The position numbers were made by a program, and so were the translations under genes. Positions 43,571 through 51,833 of a stretch of DNA of 57,318 nt are shown piece by piece (position 1 is the first letter of the stretch; every line of letters begins with the position of its first letter). The stretch is from positions 1 through 57,318 of the forward strand of contig JAIXVE010000332.1 of NCBI GenBank assembly GCA_027483175.1. Reading direction: 5' to 3'. The stretch comes from Verrucomicrobiaceae bacterium (GTDB taxonomy: Bacteria > Verrucomicrobiota > Verrucomicrobiia > Verrucomicrobiales > V1-33). Under the pieces are notes generated by a model. The model did no database searches. It was given only the letters and a program-made list of their open reading frames with translations, and was not told where the DNA came from.

Positions 43571-46500
43571 ATGCGACGCACCCCATGGCAATCGTTTCCA
43601 CTCTGCGTCGCCGCCGCTTCCGCATGGGCCCTCACCGCCCTCTCCGCCGCCGCACCCCCAGTCACCCTCTCCGAATTCCTCGCCTCCAACCAGAGCGGCA
43701 TCCGCGACGAAGACGGCGACCGCTCCGACTGGATCGAACTCCACCACTCCGGCACCGAAACCATCTCGCTCGCCGGTCTCTCCCTCTCCGATAACCCCGC
43801 CGACCCCCAGCGCTGGCCACTCCCGCCCGTCACGATGGAACCGGGCACCTACCGCGTCATCTTCGCCTCAGGCAAAGACCGTCGCCCACCCGGCGGCCCA
43901 TGGCACACCAGCTTCCGTCTCGACGCCGCCGGCGAATTCCTCGGCCTCTACTATCAAGGTTCCCCGCTCACCGTCTTCGCCCCCGCCTTCCCTCCCCAGT
44001 CACCCGACATCTCGTTCGGCTTCCTCCCCTCCCTGTCCCCTCCACAATTCATGACCCAGCCCTCCCCGGGCGCACCTAACATCCCCTCACCACCCGTCGC
44101 TCCAGTCTCCATCACCCCGCCCTCCGCCCTCTTCACCAACCCGATCTCCGTCACGCTCTCCCACCCCACCGGAGCCACCATCTTCTACACACTCGACGGC
44201 ACCACACCCCAACCCGGCCTCTCCCCGATCTACTCCTCACCCATCGTCCTCACAAATTCCACCCGGCTTCGCACCGTCGCCCAATCCGCCACCTTCACCA
44301 GCACCCCCGCCTCCGCCTCGTGGATCCGCGTCTCCCCGGACCTCGCCGCCTACCAATCCCCACTCCCTCTCCTCTTCATCGACAACTTCGGCCAGGGCAC
44401 CATCCCCTCCAAGGGCTGGTCCAGCGACGGCAGCAACATCCGCCAGGTCCCCCTCCAGCAGGCCGCATGGCTCCTCATCGAACGGCCCGTCCCTAACACT
44501 ACCGCCTCCGCCTCCAGCCCGCCCCAGTCCTCCGGCCTCATCGGCATCCGCACCCGGGGAGCCGTCTCCACCTCATGGGCCCAGAAACCCTACAGCGTCC
44601 ACCCGCTCGGACCCGACGCCCTCAGCACCGACGCCTCCCCCCTGGGCCTCCCGCCCAATGACGAATTCGCCCTCTACTACCCGGACCCCACCGGCGGCGA
44701 CTTCCGCGACCCCACCATGCTCTTCAATACCTTCGCCTACGACCTCAGCCGCTCCCTCGGCCGCTGGGCCGCTCGCTTCCGCTTCACCGAAGCCTTCATC
44801 AACGAAGACGGCGGCATCATGACCCTAACCGACCGCCGCGGCATCTACGCCCTCCTCGAAAAGGTCTCCCGCGGCCCCGAACGGCTCGACTTCGACCGTC
44901 TCTCCTCCGACGGAACCCGCGGCGGCGCGCTCCTCTCCATCAACCGCATGGACCCTCAGCCCGCCTCCGGCTGGCCATCTCCTAACGGGGCCACCACCCC
45001 GCAGTTCTTCCACACCGCCGGACCCGACCGCATCCTCCAGTCTCCTCCCAATACCACTCCCGTCCGCGGCGACGATCTCCCCTCGCACCCTAACGCCTTC
45101 CTCAACTTCGACCAGCCCTCCGGCGACTCCATCACCCCAACCCAGCGCGCCTCCCTCGTACTCTGGTTCTCTTCCTTCGAAGACTCCCTCTACAACGACA
45201 CCACATGGCGCGACCCCATCACCGGCTGGCGCCGCCACCTCATCGAGGACGACTGGGTCTCCGGCTATCTCATCCACAATCTCATCCGCCACTCCGACGC
45301 CCTCCGCCTCAGTCTCTACCCATGGCTCGGCAATGACCGCAAACTCCGCATGGGCCCAGTCTGGGATGTCAACTTCGGCGGCTACTTCGTCCAGGGCCCG
45401 CCCGACTCCGCACCATGGTACCGTCGCGACCAACTCTGGTTCCCGCGTCTCTTCGCCGACCCGGACTTCGCCCAGCGCTACACCGACCTCTGGTCAACAT
45501 ACCGGCGCACCGCCCTCTCCGACGCCGCCATGGACGCCATCATCGACCGCCAGGCTGCCGAAATCACGCCCGCCAAAGCCGTCGCCCAGGGCCTCCCCTC
45601 CGCCGCCGCATGGACCGCCAAGCTCGACTCCATGAAATCATGGCTCCACGGCCGCGCCGCCTTCTTCGACGCCCAGTTCCCCATCCCTCCCTCCATCTCT
45701 CCACCCGGCGGCACGTTCCCCTCAGGCACGTCCGTCTCCCTCACATCTCCCTCCGCCCTCCTCTGGTCCTCAACCACCGACCCCCGCCTCCCCGGCGGCA
45801 ACCCCGCTCCCTCCGCCGCCTCCGACCCCACCCTCACACTCTCGGCAGATGTCAGGATCACCGCCCGATCCCGCAACGGCCCCGCATGGAGCGGTCCGGT
45901 CTCCGCCGTCTTCGCCGTCAACGCCCTCCCCGCCACCTCCGACAGTCTCCTCTTCTCGGAAATCCACTACCACCCCGCCCCGCCCTCCAACTCGGAATCC
46001 GCCGCCGGCTTCTCACGCTCGGACTTCGAATTCCTCGAACTCTTCAACCCCGGCCCCCAGCGCATCAGCCTAGCCGACGCCGCCCTCTCCGGCGATGTCT
46101 CCCTCCGCTTCTCCGAAGCCGCCCGCTGGTCCATCAACCCCGGCGAACGTCTCGTCCTCGCCGCCAACCCCAACGCCTTCCTCCTCCGCTACGGCCCCGC
46201 TATCCCCATCGCCGGCTCCTTCTCCGGCAACCTCGCCGACAGCGGCGGCACCATCACCCTGTCATCCCCATCCGCCGTCATCGCCTCCATCTCATGGAAC
46301 GACAAAGCCCCATGGCCCATCGCAGCCGACGGCGGCGGCTGGAGTCTCACCCGCATCTCTAACTCCATCAGCAGCTCCCCGGAATCATGGCGCACCAGCG
46401 TCGCCATCGGCGGTTCTCCCGGCACCTCCGACCACATCCCCTTCTCCGGCACCGCTGACCAGTGGCCCGACTACGCCTTCCCTTCCCCTCCCGTCCTCCG

Positions 46501-46720
46501 CAGCACCCCTGCAGGCTACCTCCTCGAATTGTCAGGCCCCCCAGGACGCGACGACGCCCTCTTCTCCCCGGAAGCCGCCACCGCCCCCTCCAACCCATGG
46601 TCCGCCTCACCCGCATGGACGTTCGCCGGCGAATCCCGGCCCGACGCCGCCACCCGCGTCCTCCTCTGGGCCGCCCCTAACCCTCCACCCTTCGCCCGCA
46701 TCCGCGCCGTCCACCGCTAA
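43571..46720 (+). CDS. Secreted CotH/LTD protein (1049 residues) with altered WDxD motif
   Basis: Signal peptide MRRTPWQSFPLCVAAASAWA then LTALSAAAP. Modules: lamin-tail domain (about 28-140, FLASNQSGIRDEDGDRSDWI), chitobiase-C-terminal-like module (about 175-255, TGATIFYTLDGTTPQPGLSP), CotH-type domain (about 265-700, GIRTRGAVSTSWAQKPYSVH, RFTEAFINEDGGIMTLTDRR), a second chitobiase-like module and a second lamin-tail domain (about 800-950, LLFSEIHYHPAPP). Where the 11173 paralogue has GPIWDFDRT, this one has GPVWDVNFG at about 597, so the second acidic residue is Asn. It may be a binding rather than catalytic member. Convergent with the helicase gene at 46738. Confidence 0.83.
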   Translation: MRRTPWQSFPLCVAAASAWALTALSAAAPPVTLSEFLASNQSGIRDEDGDRSDWIELHHSGTETISLAGLSLSDNPADPQRWPLPPVTMEPGTYRVIFASGKDRRPPGGPWHTSFRLDAAGEFLGLYYQGSPLTVFAPAFPPQSPDISFGFLPSLSPPQFMTQPSPGAPNIPSPPVAPVSITPPSALFTNPISVTLSHPTGATIFYTLDGTTPQPGLSPIYSSPIVLTNSTRLRTVAQSATFTSTPASASWIRVSPDLAAYQSPLPLLFIDNFGQGTIPSKGWSSDGSNIRQVPLQQAAWLLIERPVPNTTASASSPPQSSGLIGIRTRGAVSTSWAQKPYSVHPLGPDALSTDASPLGLPPNDEFALYYPDPTGGDFRDPTMLFNTFAYDLSRSLGRWAARFRFTEAFINEDGGIMTLTDRRGIYALLEKVSRGPERLDFDRLSSDGTRGGALLSINRMDPQPASGWPSPNGATTPQFFHTAGPDRILQSPPNTTPVRGDDLPSHPNAFLNFDQPSGDSITPTQRASLVLWFSSFEDSLYNDTTWRDPITGWRRHLIEDDWVSGYLIHNLIRHSDALRLSLYPWLGNDRKLRMGPVWDVNFGGYFVQGPPDSAPWYRRDQLWFPRLFADPDFAQRYTDLWSTYRRTALSDAAMDAIIDRQAAEITPAKAVAQGLPSAAAWTAKLDSMKSWLHGRAAFFDAQFPIPPSISPPGGTFPSGTSVSLTSPSALLWSSTTDPRLPGGNPAPSAASDPTLTLSADVRITARSRNGPAWSGPVSAVFAVNALPATSDSLLFSEIHYHPAPPSNSESAAGFSRSDFEFLELFNPGPQRISLADAALSGDVSLRFSEAARWSINPGERLVLAANPNAFLLRYGPAIPIAGSFSGNLADSGGTITLSSPSAVIASISWNDKAPWPIAADGGGWSLTRISNSISSSPESWRTSVAIGGSPGTSDHIPFSGTADQWPDYAFPSPPVLRSTPAGYLLELSGPPGRDDALFSPEAATAPSNPWSASPAWTFAGESRPDAATRVLLWAAPNPPPFARIRAVHR

Positions 46721-46737
46721 CCACACGCCTCTCACCC

Positions 46738-49188
46738 TCACAACGCCACCTGCTGGTGCCGCGGCACATGCCCCAGCTGCAACGCCGGCACCGCTGGCAA
46801 TTCCCGCGACGGCAGCAACCGCTCCCGCACCGCCAGTTCCTTCCGGCACGCCTCCTGCAGCGCACTCCACCGCTCCCACCCCGCATCCGGCCCATGCACA
46901 ATCTGCCTCAACAGGCTGACCCACTCCGTAAACGCACGCTCCATGTCGCCATTCCCCACCACCACCCCGTCTCCCTGACTCACCACCGCCCGGCCCTCCA
47001 GCCACGCCGCTAGCGCCTCCGCCGTCCCTTCCCCGTACCCCGTCGGCAACCCGGCATCAAGATACCCTTCGTAATTCGCCGCCCCGTACGTCTGCAGACA
47101 CACCAATGCCAACCGCTCGCTCCCCCCACCCGTTCCCGTCTCCCCAAACCGATGCCCGCCCCGCACGTTCGCCAGATCCCTCACCAAATCCTCCACGACA
47201 TACGTCCCATCCTCCAGCGCCGCCGCCACCGCCAGTCCCTCGCCACCACTGAACAAGCTGAACACCCGGCCCCGCCGCGTCGGAGTCCCGTCCTCCGCCA
47301 CCAATCCTAACTTCCTCCACGCATACACCGCCGTGTGACTCGCCGCCGTCTTCATCCCGCCAGCCCCCGCAAACGCCGCATCCCGCTCCTCCGTCACCAC
47401 CCGTTCCTCCGGCGCAACCAATCGCGCCCCCGACGCATCCGCATACACCACCCACTCCGTCGCCCCGTAATCAATCAGCAGCGCCAGCACTTCCCCGCGC
47501 CTCACCAATCCCGCAGCCACCCCGCCCTCCAAGTGCTCCGCCAGCCTCGCCACCACCCGCTCCCCGATCTCCCCCTCGCTCCACTCCCCGCCCGCTCGTT
47601 CCCCCACCATCCTCGCCGTCGGCTTCGTCAGCGAAAACAATCCCGTCTCCCGCGCCACCGCCACCGCCAGCTCCCGGCCATACCTAACTTCCCCATCCGC
47701 ACTTGCCAGTCGACACACCCGCCCGATCCGGAACGCCTTCGTCATGAACTCAAAGTCCCCCGTCGCCCGCACCGTCTTCCCTTCCCGCCACACCAGCGCC
47801 GTCGCCAACGCCGTCGTCCCCACCCGCTCCTTCCTCATCGTCTCCCATTCCCCCGCCGCATTCCTAACCTCCCGCCGCGTCGGCTGAAGCCCGAACAGAT
47901 TCGTCGGCGCTCCACCCGCCGGCACCACCGCCCCGGGCACCTCCTTCTCAAAACCCAGCACAATCTTCTGCCGGCTGAACAATTGCTCGCAGAACGCCGC
48001 CGCCGCCGGAAACGGTGCCTCCCCACGCGCCGCCGCACGCTCCATCACCCGCAGCAGCACCGGCCAGTCAATCTGATTGCTCCGCCGCAACGCCCGCGGC
48101 GACGCATCACTCAACCGCGGCGTCCGCGCCGCACTGATCACATAACCAATCTCATCCAGTCCCCGCCTCCCCGCCCGACCAAACATCTGCAGCAGTTCAT
48201 CCGGCGCAATCTGCCGCTCCCTCCGTCCGTCAAAGTACACCGTCTCCGCCACAATCACCGACCGCATCGAAAAATTAATCCCCGCCGCCAGCCCCGTCGT
48301 CGCCGCAATCACCCGCAACTGCCCGGCCTTCGCCAGCGGCTCAATAATTCCCGCCCGCTGCTGATAACTCATCCCGCTGTGGTGACAAGCCACCCGCTGT
48401 CTCAGCAAGGCCGCATAGTCCGCCCCCAGAATCCTCTCCTGCTCCTTCGTCAGCACTAGCGGATCCGGCGTCGGCACCGACACCGCAATCCGCCGCGCAA
48501 TCGCCTCCGCATCCTTCCGCCGCGGCGCAAACACCAGCAGCGGCCCCAACCCTGACAACAACACCCCCGCCGCCAGCCGCGGCCAGAACCCCGTGATCTG
48601 CTTCGGTGCCTGCCGCGGCAGCTGCTCCACCGGCATCTCCTCCAGCGGCACCGGACGCTCCCGCACCGACACCAGTTCCACCCGCCGCCCCAATCGCCTC
48701 ATCCACTCCACCACCTCCCGCGCATTCCCCACACTCCCGCTCAGCAGCAGCAGCCGCGTCGTCGCAGGGGCCAGCGCCACCGCCAGCTCATAACAGGCCC
48801 CGCGCACCGGATCCCCCAGCATCTGATACTCATCAATCACTAACAACGTCGGCCCGTCCCCCCGCAGCAACCGCTCCCGCTGCGTCTCCAGCGTCGCCAC
48901 CACCACCGGTGCTCCCGCATTCTCAGACACATCCCCAGTCACAATCCCCGCATTCCACCCCTGCCGCTGCCACTCCAGTCGCTTGTCGTTCGCCAGCGCC
49001 CGCGTCGGCACCGTGAACACCGCCTGCCCCTTCCACCCTCCCTTCACCAGCAGCTCGAAAATCCACGTCTTCCCCGCACCCGTCGGCGCATCCACCACCA
49101 CATCACTCCCCCCGCGCAACGCCCGCACCGCTTCCTGCTGCCACAAATCCGGCAACGCTAGGTTCAGTGAAAATCCCCCGGCATTCAT
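46738..49188 (-). CDS. Ski2-like superfamily 2 DEAD/DEAH-box helicase
   Basis: 816 residues from ATG 49188; a GTG at 49200 in the same frame is possible. Walker A is APTGAGKT (34-41), then VPTRALANDKRL (Ia), VIDEYQML (II, DEYQ), SGSVGN (III), then the C-terminal lobe with FAPRRKDAEAIARRIA, CHHSGMSYQQR, TTGLAAGINFSMRSVI (V) and QMFGRAGRRGLDEIG (VI). This motif set and the long C-terminal extension fit Ski2/Brr2-like helicases acting on RNA or DNA. Substrate unknown. It lies 16 bp after the globin gene and is probably co-transcribed with prfA and the globin. Confidence 0.88.
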   Translation of the reverse strand: MNAGGFSLNLALPDLWQQEAVRALRGGSDVVVDAPTGAGKTWIFELLVKGGWKGQAVFTVPTRALANDKRLEWQRQGWNAGIVTGDVSENAGAPVVVATLETQRERLLRGDGPTLLVIDEYQMLGDPVRGACYELAVALAPATTRLLLLSGSVGNAREVVEWMRRLGRRVELVSVRERPVPLEEMPVEQLPRQAPKQITGFWPRLAAGVLLSGLGPLLVFAPRRKDAEAIARRIAVSVPTPDPLVLTKEQERILGADYAALLRQRVACHHSGMSYQQRAGIIEPLAKAGQLRVIAATTGLAAGINFSMRSVIVAETVYFDGRRERQIAPDELLQMFGRAGRRGLDEIGYVISAARTPRLSDASPRALRRSNQIDWPVLLRVMERAAARGEAPFPAAAAFCEQLFSRQKIVLGFEKEVPGAVVPAGGAPTNLFGLQPTRREVRNAAGEWETMRKERVGTTALATALVWREGKTVRATGDFEFMTKAFRIGRVCRLASADGEVRYGRELAVAVARETGLFSLTKPTARMVGERAGGEWSEGEIGERVVARLAEHLEGGVAAGLVRRGEVLALLIDYGATEWVVYADASGARLVAPEERVVTEERDAAFAGAGGMKTAASHTAVYAWRKLGLVAEDGTPTRRGRVFSLFSGGEGLAVAAALEDGTYVVEDLVRDLANVRGGHRFGETGTGGGSERLALVCLQTYGAANYEGYLDAGLPTGYGEGTAEALAAWLEGRAVVSQGDGVVVGNGDMERAFTEWVSLLRQIVHGPDAGWERWSALQEACRKELAVRERLLPSRELPAVPALQLGHVPRHQQVAL

Positions 49189-49204
49189 CGTCCTCAACAC
49201 CCAC

Positions 49205-49591
49205 TCATACCCCGGCCTCAGGACGATTCCTCATGAAATCCGCCACCTGCCCGAAAAATGCCTCCAGCTCCACCCGCACTTCCTCCGCCACCCCGCATTC
49301 CTCCATCGCCGCACCCATCAAGGCCAGCCACCGATCCCGCTCCGCCACCCCGATCGCAAACCCCACATGCCTCATCCTCAGTCGCGGATGCCCCCGCTCC
49401 TCAATGTACTTCATCTCCCCAAGCAGCCGGAAACACAGAAAATCCGCCAGCCGCTCCTCCGCCCCCTCCCAATCCCCCTCAGGATACATCGGCCCAATCA
49501 GATCATCCGTCCGCACCCGACGGTAAAATGCCGCCGTCAGCCGCCGCAACGCCGCCGCGTCCATCCCGTCCGCAATCACTTGCTCGTTCAT
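49205..49591 (-). CDS. Truncated hemoglobin (group II-like)
   Basis: 128 residues from ATG 49591, chosen for a GGAGCGGGTGGGG stretch directly upstream; an ATG at 49621 is possible. The globin core is visible: AALRRLTAAFYRRVRTDDLI, GPMYPEGDWEGAEERLADFL, KYIEERGHPRLRMRHVGFAI (with proximal His in RMRHVGF) and RDRWLALMGAAMEECG. Truncated hemoglobins bind oxygen or NO and act in redox chemistry or detoxification. Cytoplasmic. It lies between prfA and a helicase and is likely on the same transcript; a direct functional link is not obvious. Confidence 0.88.
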   Translation of the reverse strand: MNEQVIADGMDAAALRRLTAAFYRRVRTDDLIGPMYPEGDWEGAEERLADFLCFRLLGEMKYIEERGHPRLRMRHVGFAIGVAERDRWLALMGAAMEECGVAEEVRVELEAFFGQVADFMRNRPEAGV

Positions 49592-49634
49592 CCCCACCCG
49601 CTCCACCCGCCTCGCCACCATCGCAAGCAGGCTC

Positions 49635-50711
49635 TCAAACCATCCCCGCCTCCGCCATCCGCTCCTCCATCTCGCTCTTCTGCAGCGCCCCGATCATGTC
49701 CTCCAGATCCCCATCCATGAACGCCGGCAGATGATACAGCGTCACATTGATCCGGTGATCCGTCACCCGGTTCTGCGGGTAATTATACGTCCGCACCTTC
49801 TCCTCCCGACCCCCGCTCCCAATCAGACTCTTCCGGTGCGCCGAATACTTCGCCGCCTCCTCCGTCTGCCGCCGCTCCAGCAACCGCGACCGCAGCACCG
49901 TCATCGCCTTCTCCTTGTTCTTGATCTGACTCCGCCCGTCCTGACACCTCACAATCAATCCCGTCGGCAAATGCATGATCTGCACCGCCGAATCCGTCGT
50001 GTTCACCCCCTGCCCACCACTCCCGCTCGCACGACACACCTCCACCCGAATCTCATCCGCCCGAATCTCCACATCCACTTCCTCCGCCTCCGGCAGCACC
50101 GCCACCGTCGCCGTCGACGTGTGAATCCTCCCCTGCGCCTCCGTCGCCGGCACCCGCTGCACCCGATGCACCCCGCTCTCATACTTCAACCACCGGAACA
50201 CTTCCTCCCCACTCACCTTGAAAATCACCTCCCGGTACCCCCCAGCATCCGACGCACTCGCATCCATCGGCTCCACCTTCCAACCCCGTCCCTCCGCATA
50301 CCGCATGTACATCCGCATCAGATCCCCCGCAAAAATCGCCGCCTCATCCCCACCCGTTCCCGCCCGGATCTCCACCAGCGCATCCCGATCCTCACTCGGA
50401 TCCCGCGGCAGCAGCGCATACTGAATCTCGACCGACAACCCCGCCAGCCGCTCCTCCAGCACCGGCACCTCCTCCGCTGCCATCGCCGCCATCTCCTCAT
50501 CCTCCCCCTTCGCCAGCACCACACTCTCCTCCAACTCCCGCACCGTCTGCCCATACCGATCCCACATCCCCAGCAACCGCCGGATCGAAGCATGCTCCCG
50601 CGTCAACTCCCCAGCCCGCTTCGCATCATTGAAAAAATCAGGCGCAGCAATCCCCACCTCCAGCTCCGCAAGCCGCAGGCGCTTCTTCTCAATCAGCGTC
50701 GCGTAATCCAT
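49635..50711 (-). CDS. prfA: Peptide chain release factor 1
   Basis: 358 residues from ATG 50711; a GTG at 50729 is rejected. The class I release-factor features are all present: the tripeptide PAT at 188-190 (UAA/UAG recognition, as opposed to RF2 SPF), and the catalytic GGQ at 232-234 in RASGSGGQGVNTTDSAVQIM. GTGGDEAAIFAGDLMRMYMR is the usual domain 2/4 block, and NYPQNRVTDHRIN is near the C-terminus. The residue after GGQ is Gly rather than the common His. The usual downstream prmC, which methylates the GGQ glutamine, is missing; a globin gene follows instead after 43 bp. Confidence 0.97.
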   Translation of the reverse strand: MDYATLIEKKRLRLAELEVGIAAPDFFNDAKRAGELTREHASIRRLLGMWDRYGQTVRELEESVVLAKGEDEEMAAMAAEEVPVLEERLAGLSVEIQYALLPRDPSEDRDALVEIRAGTGGDEAAIFAGDLMRMYMRYAEGRGWKVEPMDASASDAGGYREVIFKVSGEEVFRWLKYESGVHRVQRVPATEAQGRIHTSTATVAVLPEAEEVDVEIRADEIRVEVCRASGSGGQGVNTTDSAVQIMHLPTGLIVRCQDGRSQIKNKEKAMTVLRSRLLERRQTEEAAKYSAHRKSLIGSGGREEKVRTYNYPQNRVTDHRINVTLYHLPAFMDGDLEDMIGALQKSEMEERMAEAGMV

Positions 50712-50756
50712 AAAACCAGAAATTCTCACTCACCCCCAGCCATCCCCACGCCAAAC

Positions 50757-50792
50757 AAAAGCGGCGCGTGCCCGACTCCGGACACGCACCGC
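50757..50792 (-). terminator. Rho-independent terminator after rpmE
   Basis: On the minus strand, GCGGTGCGTG pairs with CACGCGCCGC (one mismatch) around a short loop and is followed by TTTTG. It lies 24 bp after the rpmE stop and 46 bp before prfA, so prfA probably has some transcription of its own. Confidence 0.8.
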
Positions 50793-50816
50793 TCATGTTG
50801 AAATTCCTTCCAGATC

Positions 50817-51062
50817 CTACGAACCCGCCGCCGCCAGCTTCGGCTTCGCCGTCCGGCGCAACGTCACCGCACCAAAACGCTTCGCAAACTTGTCCACACG
50901 ACCTGCCGTGTCGACAAACCGCTGCTCACCCGTGAAAAACGGATGGCAAGCCGCGCAAATCCCGATCTTGATCTCCTTCTGAGTCGAACGGGTATTATAC
51001 ACCGTGCCACACGTGCACGTAATGGTGGTTTCCTGGTAATTGGGATGCAGATCGGCCTTCAT
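50817..51062 (-). CDS. rpmE: 50S ribosomal protein L31 (zinc form)
   Basis: 81 residues. MKADLHPNYQETTITCTCGT at the start, Cys16, Cys18, Cys36 and Cys39 (ICAACHPFFTG) form the zinc-binding type, and the ending of GEQRFVDTAGRVDKFAKRFG is standard. L31 sits at the interface of the two ribosomal subunits. The rpmE-prfA order is common in bacteria. A hairpin terminator follows at 50757. Confidence 0.97.
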   Translation of the reverse strand: MKADLHPNYQETTITCTCGTVYNTRSTQKEIKIGICAACHPFFTGEQRFVDTAGRVDKFAKRFGAVTLRRTAKPKLAAAGS

Positions 51063-51238
51063 GGCAGTGAATGCGGGTTGGATGTGAAAAAACTCGGGGA
51101 AATCTGAAATTCGGTACCCGCAACGCGCCCCAATGACTCCATCAAGGCACTCCGCTTCAGTAAATCCGGTCGCGGGCGGAGGTGGAGATTAGCGGCATTT
51201 CCCCACCTTGCAAGCGCCAATTGCTCCCTTCACCTCCT

Positions 51239-51677
51239 TCACCACTCCCCCCCAGCCTCCAACCGCCCCTTCACAACCTCCCAACCCGGCACCAATTGCC
51301 CCAGCAGCGCCCGAAAACCCCGCCCATGATCCGGATGCACCAGATGACAAATCTCGTGCGCAATCACATAATCCACACACACCGACGGCGCATGGATCAG
51401 ATCAGGATTCAGACAAATCGTCCCGTTCGGCTGCGCACTCCCCCCATCGCCGCGCCATCCGCAGCAACCGCAACCTCGGCTCCGGCAACCCTCTCCGCCG
51501 GCACCACTCCCGCCATCCTTCCAGCCGCTTCCGGAACTGCCCTTCCGCCAATCGCCGGAACCACCCGCGCAACGCCCGCTCCACTGCTTCCTCCCCCAAA
51601 TCCTTCCCCCGAACCTCTATCCACCCGCCCCGCAGCCCAGTGATTATAAATTCACGAAGGGAATCTCGTGAATTCAA
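51239..51677 (-). pseudogene. SprT/YgjP-like (M48, DUF45) metallopeptidase, frameshifted
   Basis: The first frame (TTG at 51677) gives REFIITGLRGGWIEVRGKDL through to RLRLLRMARRWGEC and then stops at 51402. Shifting by one base after the Cys continues the family perfectly: AQPNGTICLNPDLIHAPSV, DYVIAHEICHLVHPDHGRG and GQLVPGWEVVKGRLEAGGEW to a stop at 51239. The zinc motif is HEICH. So a single indel near 51428-51436 breaks the gene, or is a sequencing error. The N-terminus also looks truncated. The frame break and the neighbouring defence remnants suggest decay at an insertion edge. Confidence 0.75.
51649..51674. other. Perfect 9-bp inverted repeat at the start of the broken metallopeptidase gene
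   Basis: AATTCACGA (51649-51657) pairs with TCGTGAATT (51666-51674) across 8 bases. It lies where composition changes from the ribosomal cluster to the defence remnants. It could be an operator or an element end; no further support. Confidence 0.45.
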
Positions 51678-51722
51678 CCGTCATCGAAAATTCATCAAAC
51701 CGCAGAACTGAATTTACTGGAC

Positions 51723-51830
51723 TCACTGCATTCGACATACCCCCAGCTCCTCCAAGTAAGCCTGCATCTTGGCACGCACGGCGGCGAGTTCGGATGCGAG
51801 GCGGGGGATGTCATTCGTTGTTGTTTTCAT
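51723..51830 (-). pseudogene. Duplicated HsdM C-terminal tail, 35 codons
   Basis: ATG at 51830, three bases after the stop of the gene at 51834. The translation contains DIPRLASELAAVRAKMQAYLE then ELG, which is the end of the HsdM fragment at 53261 (DITRLESELAAVRGRMQAYL). Nothing else of HsdM is present. It may be a leftover of a longer hsdM copy, or a tiny expressed ORF; I treat it as a remnant. DNA identity with the other copy is about 67 of 77 bases by hand count. Confidence 0.7.
51736..51812. repeat. HsdM-tail direct repeat, copy 1
   Basis: Direct repeat of 53262-53338 in the same orientation, identical in 31 of the first 33 bases (CATACCCCCAGCTCCTC start) and diverging more toward the far end. 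The two copies bracket the gene pair 51834-53133. Confidence 0.8.
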
Positions 51831-51833
51831 GGG

